Shown: positions 1 through 10,947 of the stretch, piece after piece
How positions within the stretch are numbered: the stretch's first letter is position 1
How the letters are laid out: each line of letters begins with the position of its first letter
From: Adineta steineri
Taxonomy: Eukaryota > Rotifera > Eurotatoria > Adinetida > Adinetidae
NCBI GenBank assembly: GCA_905250115.1
Contig: CAJNOI010000308.1
Span: 16,209 to 80,208, forward strand
Length of the DNA: 64,000 nucleotides
Reading direction: 5' to 3'
Translations under genes and position numbers: made by a program
Notes under the pieces: generated by a model
What the model was told of the DNA's origin: nothing
The model's input: the letters and a program-made list of their open reading frames with translations, nothing else
Database searches by the model: none

Positions 1-1945
1 CATTGGGTAAACAAAGTTTCAAACCAGTAAATTCATTAATAGCAAATATATTTGATGCATATCGAAAAATACTTATCCATTTTATCCATGATAAAAATGA
101 AGTGACCGATGTAATTTCTACAAGAAATCCACTAAAAATTAATGTTAAAACACAAAACATAGCTGCCGTTAAATTAGCAACACCTAAATAAATAAAATAA
201 AAAGATAATAATAAAAATCTAGGAACAAATCAATTACTCACCGTAGACTTCAACACTAGCCGACACAACAAAACATAAAGACGAAGCACTAAGAGAAGTA
301 ATATAGATACCAAAGAAGAAGATAAAAAATTTTGCAACTGTCCGTTGAAAACCTATCATAAAATAAGCAATTGCTGAAAATAAAATCGCCGGGATAGTTC
401 GTAATGGAATAATATCACAAATAAGTTTAGCTATGAAATAAGTTGAGACATGATAATATCCACTGACATTTTCATGTTTAAATAAAGGACGTTCTTTAAT
501 AAATAGATCAAGCGCTGAAAGACTACCGAAAACTTGATTTGTTACCATAAAAAAGATGGCACCGAGACGATTTTTAACACCAATATTTAAAGAATGATCC
601 ATTTGAATGTAAATCAAACCGATAAGTATACCCAAGAAAATCGATACACCTGTTTGCATACCGACAAGTGCTGGATTTCGAAATGTATTACGTAGTGTTC
701 TTTGTGATACATAGAATATTTCTGATAGACGGGATTTTTTTGGTGATTTTGGTGTAGTATCAGGTAGTGTGGGTGAGTTTCGTGGTGAAGGACATAACTC
801 ATTTATCTGTTGTTTGATTGCAGTATATAATGTTGATTTTGTATAAGCATTATGCAAATAATTAACTATCTGTGTATTTTGCGGATCTGAATCGATTCCA
901 TCAAGTATATTCGATGAGGAATGAGTTGGTTGATAATCACCTTGACATACATCGAGAAGAAAATCAGCCGGATTTTCATGTTCTTCACATTGAAAGCCAA
1001 TTGAAGCAAAGAATGGAAGAACATCAGCAGTTGGACCATGATATATACAGCGTCCTGCACCTACTAGAAAGAGAGTATCGAATAGTTTAAAAATCGAATA
1101 CCGAGGTTGATGAATCGAAAAGATTATTGTACCTTTTAAAAAACAAAATAAGAAAATAAATAAAAAATATGATCTATAATAACATCTTACGCCCTTTTCT
1201 TGATAACTGATGTAAATATTTCATAACATTTCGAGCCGTTGATGAATCTAAACCTAAAAAAAACATCAAATGCGTGTTTTGTTTGGACAGATCAGTCTGA
1301 AAATTTTGATATTGTATATTATTTACCTGTTGTTGGTTCATCTAAGAAGAGAACTTTAGGTGAAAGAACCAATTCCATACCGATATTCGTTCGTCTTCGT
1401 TCGCCACCAGAAATACCTCGTTTCATTTCATTGCCAACTTTCTGATCAGCACATTTCTTCAAACCTAATTGTTCAATAACTTCATCAACAATGGCTATCT
1501 TGTCATTTGACTTAACATTACGAGGCAATCGAGTATTAGCTGAGAAGATTAAATTTTCTCGAACAGTTAAATTACTACTTATAATATCATCTTGAACAAC
1601 GTAACCAACTCGATATTTAAAATCTAATGTTTGCGGTTGTCCATCCATAAGAACTTGTCCTCTAAGACCATGACGATCTTTTCGATCAGCTAGAATATCT
1701 AAGAGAGACGATTTACCACTACCTGTGGGTCCAAGAATTGCATTCATGCCAGGTTTAAAAATTCCTGATATATCGGAGAGAATTTCTTGGTGTTTTTTCT
1801 TTAAACATGCTACCGGTATACAGTTACAGCATTTTTGAGAATTTAAAGTATAATAGATTGAATGAAAACTAATGACTGAACCATGAGTATGTCCATCGTC
1901 GTTATTTGCTGATTTTTTCAATACCGCCCCATTCTCGATGTCCAT
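1..1945 (-). CDS. ABCG2: ABCG2-like (White family) ABC half transporter, C-terminus beyond window
   Basis: ABC half transporter of subfamily G, which as a dimer exports lipophilic substrates across a membrane. Exons read on the minus strand from ATG at 1945: about 1945-1325, 1246-1189, 1135-244 and 190-1. The nucleotide-binding domain comes first, as is diagnostic of ABCG: Walker A GPTGSGKSS, the Q-loop region GYVVQDD, signature ISGGERRRTN, Walker B VLFLDEPTTGLDSST and the switch His in FSIHQPR. The membrane domain starts in the third exon (NRLGAIFFMVTNQVFGSLSALDL is close to ABCG2) and continues to the left edge. Splice sites such as the GTGAGT donor near 243 are clear. A CAG acceptor lies a few bases upstream of the ATG, so there is a 5' UTR intron or trans-splice site. 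The last membrane helices are missing because the window ends. Family is certain; ABCG2 versus a close paralog is not. Confidence 0.93.
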
Positions 1946-2610
1946 AGATAAAATTTGGTGATTCGAATTTCTGAAAAGAAAAGGTAAGATCTATGTTTAA
2001 ATACGCAAACTTCACATGTACTCATATTATCTTCTAACTTCATCACTACATAAATCAAATTTTATAAAGTCATATTATTACCTTCCATTAAGTACCTTAG
2101 AGTAAAAAATATCATAGTGAATATAAAAGTGTTGTAATTGTGTTATATAAGAGCGACCGAAATAAAAAAAACTTTTATTCGTTCTTGTTGTTTTCAATGA
2201 GAATGACAAACATTTAAATAGAAATATCAAAGGATGATATCTCGTAACAACCATACGCAGACGCCGTTCTTTTTTCTTTCTACTTTAAGATCAAGGACAA
2301 TATTTGTTGTAACGAAAAAGTGACTGATAAGCTGTCACTTACATAACAAGTATAATTTTACCAAATAATACGATGACTAGTACTCAAAATAATGTCAGTT
2401 ATTTGGCTTTAAAAATATATTATATAATAGTATAATCTGAGAAATAAATCGAAATTAATCACATCAAATTTTGCCAATTTATGGTTTGTCAGACTGACTA
2501 TTAATTGAATTAAATATGATAGATTTTCTATGGTAGATAGTATTTGTATCAAAACGTTGTTTTATCTCTTAAATTGAGCGATAGATATTATATTAACGCT
2601 ATTCATATCT

Positions 2611-2662
2611 GCTTAAGGGTGTGGGTGTGGATAAGATTCTGCATTAGTATTCTCACCCACAC
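2611..2662. repeat. GT-rich TGTGGG-like patch with inverted CACCCACAC end
   Basis: AGGGTGTGGGTGTGGATA is followed about 25 bp later by CACCCACAC in inverted orientation, cut by the gap. The same opening motif recurs at 52108 inside a RIPOR intron. TGTGGG is reported as the bdelloid telomeric repeat; whether this patch is telomere-derived is inference. Confidence 0.5.
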
Positions 2663-2762
2663 NNNNNNNNNNNNNNNNNNNNNNNNNNNNNNNNNNNNNN
2701 NNNNNNNNNNNNNNNNNNNNNNNNNNNNNNNNNNNNNNNNNNNNNNNNNNNNNNNNNNNNNN
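2663..2762. other. Assembly gap (100 N)
   Basis: Exactly 100 unknown bases, the conventional size for a gap of unknown length. It directly follows a CACCCACAC motif, so the break probably fell in a GT/CA-rich repeat. Confidence 0.99.
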
Positions 2763-2793
2763 TTTTTTTTCTTTATTTCTAATTCTTAAAAAA

Positions 2794-3519
2794 TTATTCT
2801 GATAGCATATTTTTAGCACGAGAATCAACAAACATAAATGAAAATGGAATAGATTTATCATTTAAATTTCCATCAATAAAACGATCAAGTTGAGTATAAA
2901 GATCAGATGTTCGTTTACATGTTAAAATATGTTTCATATACAATTTTTCTTTTAAATACATTTGTAATGGAACAGATATATTCATTGTTTGGTGATAAAC
3001 ATTATCTAATTGTTTACGTGTTGTATCGCATTCAGATTTTTGTAATTCGGAAAAAAATTGAGCAAAATTTGTTTTATTCAAATGATTAGGTGATAAAAGA
3101 CGAAGTGTTCGATCAGCTCGAACTGATGATATATGTTGTAAATTAATTTCAAAATTAAGTACTTGACAAAGACGAATAAGACCTTTGACATCATGGTATC
3201 TACAACAAGAAAAAAAAGATATTTCTGTTTACATCATCATAAATTATATAACATACTTTTGTTCACTTCGTTCGTGAAATAATTTTGCAAAATTTGGAAA
3301 AACATTATTTAATGTTAATGCATAATATGCTGTTTCATATTGATATTGTTGTTCACTTAATGTTACAATCAAAGTTTGAATACTGTCAGCTTTATTAACT
3401 GCTGATGCTCGTCGTACATATTGATGTTGATTTTCTGTTGGTACTGATACATCTTGAATTGATGTATGTGGAATACAGACAAGAACGCCAACGATTATAA
3501 AAAATAACATTCGAAACAT
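2794..3519 (-). CDS. Small secreted protein of unknown function
   Basis: Two-exon gene of about 175-180 codons. Exon 1 (3519 to about 3259) begins with a clear signal peptide (MFRMLFFIIVGVLVCIP, then small and polar residues). It ends at a GTATGT donor. Exon 2 (about 3199-2794) starts after a TTGTTGTAG acceptor and ends with a TAA stop. The mature protein is mostly helical-looking, charged and poor in cysteine, with no motif I can assign. It is probably a lineage-restricted secreted protein. The stop lies about 30 bp from the assembly gap, so the 3' UTR may be lost. Splice sites and frame continuity make it a believable gene; the function is unknown. Confidence 0.6.
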
Positions 3520-4087
3520 GATTAAATTATATTCTTATCGATGTTTAACATATGTGATGTAAGGATAAAAGTGTGAGGTGACTAGTCAATGTTCTTTTTC
3601 TTCGGATTCTTATCTTCGGTGTGCAAAACTTGTTTGAATGACTCATATAAAACACATGACTGGCAGATGATATTTTTATTTAAATCTATTCATTTTTCTT
3701 AATACTAAAGTCGAAAGTTATTAAGTTGGCTTTTTTTACATCTGCTATGATTCTCATCATGATAATAAAACATTAAATAGTTTCATTGATTTTATTACAA
3801 AAACAAATAGAAATTATCCTATGATGAAATTTATTGAAACAGAATATAATTTCGAGAATCATCAAGAACTTATGAAGGAATATTCCTAAAATAGATTTCC
3901 TTCATATATCAACATGTGCTATTTTGAGTTGTACAATGAATGGATGATATATACAGCTTGATGATTTATCTCATAAACTATCATTTGTCAACACTTTAGC
4001 TAAATTAAATTATTATCTTCGTATATAAAAAACAAAAGTATTTTGTCATTTTTCATTTGAGAAATTCTTTGAAATCAAAAAAAAGAC
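3520..4087. other. Intergenic; possible decayed coding fragment at 3745-4030
   Basis: From about 3745 to 3890 a plus frame reads coherently (includes YDSHHDNKT and MMKFIETEYNFENHQ) and then hits a stop. Similar amino-acid texture continues in shifted frames (DFLHISTCAILSC, then KLSFVNTLAKLNYYL) to about 4030 with more stops. It looks like an eroded gene piece, but I cannot name the parent. Nothing else is seen. Confidence 0.35.
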
Positions 4088-5125
4088 ATGATTAATTATC
4101 ATTTTTTTCTAATTGCAATTCTATTTATTACAATAATACATGCTGAACGTGCACGTAATGACAATCTTGATGATGAAGAAAACTTTTTAAATACAAATAA
4201 TAATGAAGGTAAGATATGTCTCTGCTAAAAATTTGTAAATAGAATTTTTCTTCAGAAGAAATTATTGAAACAATAAAACGTTTTTTGGGAAAATCGAAAA
4301 AAACAACAACATCAAAACCAACTTCTGATGCTATATCAGCTCTCATAACAACAACATCATCATCTATTCCTACGGACAAGTATGGTAAAAAATTCAATGG
4401 TAAATATATTTTATTAGAATTGGCCTGTCTAAGATTTAGAAAAACAGTATATGAATATATTGATTGTCGGAATCATTCTAGCACTGTCAGAGAAAGAGCT
4501 ACAAAACTATGGGAAGATTTAATTTCTGACTACAACTCTTAGAAACCTAGTTAGAGAAATTCCTCTAGATAAGTCTTCATCGCTTCTTTTCAACGGCAAA
4601 AACTGCAACTCTCCATCTAGTAAAAGATTTATTATTAAATAGTAATTGTAATATTTTGTTTTTTGGAACATTGAAAAGATGCATGTGGTGTTGGAAATCC
4701 ATGTAAAAACGGTGGAACATGTCGAACATTACCTAGTGGTAGACATTATTGTTATTGTACAGATCAATATTATGGAAGAAATTGTGAAAAAAGTAGAAAA
4801 ATTTATCTTAAATTTCCTTTTTTTCTTTTATAAATATTATGAATTATATAGAATTTAAATCAACCGGTTATAAAACCAATAATAAAATAACGAAAAACTC
4901 TTGTTCAAGTTCACCATGTCTTCATGGAGGTGAATGTGTGCCATCAGATAAAACATTTTTTTGTCGATGTAAAACACCTTATTATGGAACTAACTGTAAT
5001 AAACGTATGTATTACTTAGATATTTCAAAACAAAATCAATCTAAACTATTCTGTATTTGAATTTCTATATAGGTTTATCTAAACGTGAAGAAATTCTTGA
5101 TGAATTATTTGAAAGATACAATTAA
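4088..5125 (+). CDS. Small secreted protein with two EGF-like domains
   Basis: ATG at 4088 starts a signal peptide (MINYHFFLIAILFITIIHA), followed by an acidic then Thr/Ser-rich stretch. Two EGF-like modules follow in separate exons: one from about 4679 (CGVGNPCKNGGTC ... CYCTDQYYGRNC) and one from about 4850 (CSSSPCLHGGEC ... CRCKTPYYGTNC), each with six cysteines in EGF spacing. The last short exon (about 5073-5125) gives an acidic tail ending in TAA. Likely introns are 4209-4255, 4400-4678, about 4792-4850 and 5007-5072; donor 4400 and acceptor 4678 rebuild the Asp codon in front of the first EGF Cys. The 4400-4678 intron is unusually long for this window and stays open to 4542, so a truncated isoform without EGF domains is possible. 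It is probably an extracellular adhesion or signalling protein; the partner is unknown. Confidence 0.72.
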
Positions 5126-5235
5126 AAATTATTTTATTTCATATATTTTCAACATTTAAAATATTTCAATAAATATATAAATGATCAAGAGATCTCGGGA
5201 AAAAACGAAACATTTGTTCAATCACAATTATTTCT

Positions 5236-5268
5236 AGAATAGCGCATATATATATATATATATACACT
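5236..5268. repeat. TA dinucleotide repeat
   Basis: Short (TA)n run in the gap between the EGF gene and the 3' end of the convergent exchanger gene. Confidence 0.8.
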
Positions 5269-5320
5269 CTAAAAAAAAACAAATAGATAAATATATCACA
5301 ACAAAAAACATTGATGGTTT

Positions 5321-8300
5321 TTATCCAATGTTATTTGCTAATGTTTCATCGTCGTCAAATTGAACTAATGGATCCATTTGTGTATCTAATACTTGCTAAA
5401 ATAAATAAATAAATAAATAAATTTTAAAAATCAAATAATTCCTTCATATAATTAAAGCAAAACACAAAAAAAGCGTTAAATATTAAGCAAGATAAAGCAC
5501 ATTTAATCTACTTCATAGTAATTGTGCTGCAGCTGACGATGATGGTGATGATGCAGTAAAATGTGCAATAACATCGCCATTTTTATCCGTATGAAGATTT
5601 ACACTCATCGCATCCTGGAATCATTCATGCATTTATATATTATAGAAGCTATTATCTCATTGTTTTTTCTATTTGGAAATCACTTACATTAGTCCGAGTA
5701 TTTGATTTAAAATTAGATCCTGTTAAATAATCATCACTATTATCCATATCAATCAATTCAAGTGTAGGAACTGTATGATTATTATTTAGTATTGAATCAT
5801 CACTATTCATCATTGATGGTGTTAGATTTGATAATGAATTTTCGTTTCGACTCTATGATTGTTTAAGAGAAAAAAAGAAAACAATCAACATAAACAAAAT
5901 CATATTTGAAAATCAAAAAATCATGCATTTATTTCCCACAATAAATCAGCTATGATATGAAGAAAAAAGAAATTAAATTTACCATAGTACGTTGTTCTTT
6001 TGTTGTTAAAAGTCTCGTAATAGGTAAAAGACATGGTGGTAATGTAGCTGTTAACGGTGGATAACTATGCGTTAAAAGTGGTTTCATAAAACTAAATAAA
6101 AAAGAATTATTAATAGTAAAACAAGATCAATATTTACATTTTATCAAAATGTGACCATTTATTTAAAAGCCATGTTTTTGATTGTTTTTTTTGTTCGTCC
6201 TATAATAAAAATGATTATGTTATTTTGTTGTTTTGTAATTATTTAAGAATTTTTTTCGTTCCGTCACCAAGCGTTAGTTGTGTTAATGCATTTATTTAAG
6301 CAACGATATATTTGCGAATTCTCTCGCAGAAAAACAAACAAAAAATACCTTTGTTTTTCTTGATGTATCTGGTCGAACATCGATTGCTATTGGAGTTTCA
6401 TCTTCATTGTTCAACAACGCAACCTCGTCTGATGAACGACGTACTCGCTGAAAATATTGTTGGTTAGTTTTTATATACTCTTCTCTCCTCTTATTATTCT
6501 TTTCTTTTTTTATAATGATAAAAAATAAAAGGTAATCCCAACTTTGGTCGAAAAGAAAAAATGTCGAAATATAAAAATATCGAAATAAAATTAGACAAAT
6601 GCCGAATGTCGAATGTAAGAATATCGAATTGAAAATAGTCGAAATTCAAAAGTATTGAAGGGTGTAGATGTGGGTATTGGCGTGGGTGAGGGTGAGGGTG
6701 AGGCTGTGGATGTGGGTGTGGGGATGGGTGTGGCTAAATATAGATGAGTGTCTGTATTCACACTAACCCTCAAACGTCTTTCTTTATTTTTCCTATTAAG
6801 TTGTTTCGAATACCCAAAATCTTATCATTTTCATATTTCGATATTTTTACTTTCGACCTTAGTTGGAAGAATCAAATAAACTTCGAATATCTTACATTAT
6901 TATTTCCCATAATTCGATATCTATCACGTGAAGATGTTGTTTCAATTTCTTCACTGACATTCATTCTATCAATAAAAGAAATTCTTTTTATATAAATAAT
7001 TTGTTTGTTTTTTTTCGCTTACCGAATTTTAAGTAATTTTAAAACTGGTGCGACTAATGTTCCATTGAATACAACAGTTATGATAACAATAACTGATGTT
7101 GTTGTATACATAAGTGAACGAGCATGTGTTGAAACATTTCGAATAGCTAATGCAAATGCAAAAGCACCACGTAAACCAGAAAATATAATCATCATTTGCC
7201 ATCGCCAACTAATAGGATTTTTACGAAATAAATTAAGTATAAATGATAGAAATACAACACATAAAACACGTGCTAAACAAATAGCCATCTAATAAAAACA
7301 AAAGAATATTAGAATAAAAAAAAGGAAGATAATATTTCATCTTACAATAGATAGAATAATAAATCGCATATCCCATTTGTGACTAGGAAATGTAAATAAT
7401 GTTATTCCAATATAAATAAATATAAAATTTTCAGCAAGAAAATTAAATAATCCAAATAACTAAATTAGAAAATAATTGACAATTTTCTATAATAAGATTT
7501 TTATTATAATATACATCACGTGTTCGTTGTTGGGATTCTTTTGAAAGATTATTGAATGTATAATGCGCTTGAAATATACCACAAAAGAGTACAGCAACAA
7601 TACCTATTTAATAAAATTATTTAAATATATTCTTCTTATTGGTTCGATCCTATTTCAATACTCTATAATAAATCTATCAGATTTGATTACAGAAAAGATG
7701 AAAGTTAAATGAAGCAATAGAGAAAAATGTCATTAAAAGCAGCGATGCATATGATAAAAAATGACAATTATACTAATCTATATGAACATTAGAAAAATTA
7801 AAATTTGTTGTCAAATAAAATTCCGACTAATCTTCAATCCTGACATGGATTTCAAAATGTCAATGTCATCGATTCAGTAACAAGCTAAGCAAATTTCGTC
7901 AAAATATTACTTTTTGTTTATTGTAAATTTTCTAAAACTTTCATTATATTCTTCATAAGTTTGACTTCTAAGATTTCTTATTATTAATATATATTTCCAA
8001 ATTACCTGTCAATCCTGCAGCTTCGGAAGCCAAAAATGTACTGTATGACATCAGAACAAAAAGTGTTGTTTCCAAAAGTGGAAAATCTCGAATATAAGTA
8101 AATTTCGTCATCTAATAAAATAAAATACATATGTATTTTTTTAATTTAAATAAGATTTTTACCAATGCAGTAAGACATCCCATTCCTGATCCAATAGCAA
8201 ATGAACCAATAAATACAACAAAAAAATTGCCTAATGATTTTAACATAAGAGTTCGATCAAATTTATCTAAAATTGCACCAGCGACATATTTTTCAATTGA

Positions 8301-9365
8301 ACTAAAACGAATCGATAAATTTCGAATTAAAAAAAAAACAAATTCTTTTCTTTACTTAGCAAGTACCAAACAAACAGCATCATTAAGTACACTTTCACCA
8401 AATATAATTGCATAAAGATCTACATCAACATTTAAATCATTAAATATGGCTAATACCGTGACTGGATCTGTTGCTGATATTATAGCACCAAAATAAAGTG
8501 AATCCGTAAATGAAAAAAAATCTAAACTACTAAATGCGTGGACTGAACCATATACCATTATTCTTAAAAAAATCAATTTAAGATATATCGTAAATACAAA
8601 ATATATTTATTCATACCCTGTCGATATACACGCAATTGTAGTTCCAACTAATGCGAACATTAAAATAGCTCCAAGGTTACGAAAAAAATTTTTCTATTAT
8701 TTACAAAAAAAAAATAGATTTTTAAAGCAAAAGAGAAACACATACTCGTTTCATACTATAGCCAGCATGAAAAATAATTGGTGGCAGAATTAAATTAAAA
8801 AATATTTCCGAATTAAACATAACCTAAACAAAACAATTTTTTAATAATACTTTCAATTTTAAACTTCAAACCTTATGTTCATCTAATGGTACTGTATCTT
8901 TTTGATATGGTCCTTGAAAACTATATAAATATACTGCTGACATATTTGAATCTCTAAAGATAGAATACAAAAACAATAAATATCGAATTTATTTTTGAAA
9001 GATTTACTCGAATGATATGTAGTTTGGTACATTATTTTTTGGTAAAATCGTATCGTTCATTTTTAATATATTTGTTTTTGTATCTGATGTACTTGTATGA
9101 CGAAGAACAGCTCCAATTATAAAACCTATTGAATAAAATTTTATTATAGTTTTGTTTTATTAAATATATTACCATAGAATAATGCTAAACATGTTTCATG
9201 TATATATCGAAAATTTCGTCGTTTGAATACCCAAATTGTTAAAACAACAACGACAAGTAATGTGGTAAATATAAGTAAATTGAGTGAATCAAGTCGATGA
9301 ACATTTGCTGTACGTTCTTCTTGTTTGGATTCAATTTTTTCTGCATCTAAGGCGCTGCTTGACAT
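5321..9365 (-). CDS. SLC9A6/7/9-like: Organellar-type Na+/H+ exchanger (NHE6/7/9 group)
   Basis: Cation/proton antiporter of the CPA1 family. The NHE6/7/9 members act in endosomes and the trans-Golgi to alkalinise the lumen. The first exon (ATG at 9365) has [37 protein letters not shown], an NHE6/7/9-like first core helix. Later exons carry [14 protein letters not shown], the [17 protein letters not shown] core with the ion-binding ND nearby (ESVLNDAV), and [14 protein letters not shown]. The cytoplasmic tail keeps the subgroup-specific block [20 protein letters not shown]. About fifteen short exons run from 9365 down to a TAA at 5321-5323. Its 3' end converges on the EGF gene. The intron at about 6450-6900 is expanded by a foldback element. 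The subgroup call is firm; which of the three vertebrate paralogs is not meaningful. Confidence 0.92.
6538..6866. mobile_element. Foldback/MITE-like element in exchanger intron
   Basis: Ends are inverted copies: left CCAACTTTGGTCGAAAAG, and the right end read in reverse complement is CCAACTAAGGTCGAAAG. The similarity runs about 40 bp inward (TCGAAATAT-rich). The centre is a GT-rich core (6655-6735) of GTGGGTGTGG-type units. No coding capacity. No clean target duplication is visible. Confidence 0.55.
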
Positions 9366-10947
9366 TTTATTATTTATAAATATATGTGTGTGTGTAGATT
9401 TTTAGAGATATATTTCAATCTGACAGAATTGAATTAGTCCAAATGAAATATTTAAGAAAAATGAAAATGGACAAAAAAAATAGGAAAAAATGGCTTTGAT
9501 TTTTAGTGCATCTTATTAGAGAATATTTACACAATTATCTGAAATTATAAATGTTTATACATCTCTGATTACTTCGGATCATGAATATAGAAGAAAATGT
9601 ACCGGTTGTTTTTTTACATGTCGTATTTCTATAAGCGAAGATGCCTGATCGAATCAGAACGGTACATTAATGTGATTCATTACTTAGTCAGAGAAACCGA
9701 AGGTGACATAAACAAGATTTTGTTATGTAACTACTAATCATCGTTTAAATAATATGCTTAATACTAAACTTAAGTCTAATAAGAAATTCTAATCATACCG
9801 TCTATTTTGTAAACATCTTTTTCGGTTGCTGCAATGAAATCTTTAATTGTATGATACATCGATTGAAAAAGATTTCGTGTTTCATTCGATTGATTAAATA
9901 TTGACAAACTAATATTTTCATTATTGATAGCCATGCGAATACTATTCTTAATATTTCTTTCGAACTGTAGGTTTGTATTCAATTGACAAGAAAGAGAAAA
10001 TCAGTATTTGTTATCTATTACTGATATTATTGTAGCATGTGCTATTAATTTTTTTTTTTCGCATCTGCTGTCTTTTTATTCATTTTTAATACTAGTTAGA
10101 AAATAGGTTCTCTTTGTTTGGAGAAAAGAAAAACTAATTAAGTATTATTTAATTGTTCGTTCTTATACAAGAGAAAAAAAAAGCAAAAGACAATTAGCAT
10201 CATTTACCCTACTAGAGTCTGACGGATAGCGTGAGGAAAAAAGAAATTTAATTGAATACATCTGAGAAATATATATATTAGTCAGCGTTTTTTGCGCAAA
10301 CGAACAGAAAATGATTCTGTCAATATTGATTTATTTTCAATTCTAGAATCAAAGCATTCCTATCGCTCGGTCTGAGTTTTTAGTTACTGTCTGATAATAG
10401 TTTTTTATTTGTGTAGAACAACGAGTGTATAGATAAGAATTTTTAAATCACATGTTATATCACGTTTCAACTATATCAGAGTAGTTCATGCGGTAAGTAA
10501 GTGACAATAATTTGGGAGCTAAGTTAAATATATTACTAGAAAACAGAAGACTTAATATGTATATTTAACGAAAATTCAATATATGTGATCTACAGCTTAA
10601 ATTTGACTCTATGATATTTTGTAATCTTATTATACTAATTCAATTGTAATCTAATCTTTCACAAATAATAAATAAAAATAATATTAAACTAATAAATATT
10701 TATTTTATTCTTTCTTAAAATTATACAAACTTAAAAAAAAATAAACGTCACCAGTAGTTTTTCTAATAAATAATTATTAAATCACGTTCATCTTAGAAAA
10801 AATAGAAGAAATGCAAAGGACAGAACAGAGATGAATTAATTTAGTTTTCTTTTCAAGATCTTTTGTTGGTCTTGTAATAAACAAATCATATGAAAGAAAG
10901 TAAATTTTTATCTTAGTGACATCTATTTTTATTACAAAATAAATCAA
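9366..10947. other. Intergenic; one orphan exon-like stretch at 9792-9963 (minus)
   Basis: Between two minus-strand genes. On the minus strand a frame of about 55 codons (includes NQSNETRNLFQSMYHTIKDF) is bordered by a TACAG acceptor and a GGTATGATT donor, like an internal exon. No neighbouring exon could be joined to it. The rest is AT-rich with no signal I can support. Confidence 0.4.

Larger units (their letters stand above)
1946..2789. other. Intergenic region with GT-rich patch and assembly gap
   Basis: No convincing coding frame. It holds the putative 5' flank of the ABCG gene (minus), a GT-rich telomere-like patch at about 2618-2662, and 100 Ns. Open frames drawn across the Ns are artefacts. 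Confidence 0.7.

Noticed and set aside
2544-2861. Frames on both strands that run through the Ns
   Set aside because: Translated unknown bases; continuity over a gap of unknown size means nothing.
7005-7292. 95-codon plus-strand frame
   Set aside because: Antisense to the [14 protein letters not shown] exon of the Na+/H+ exchanger.
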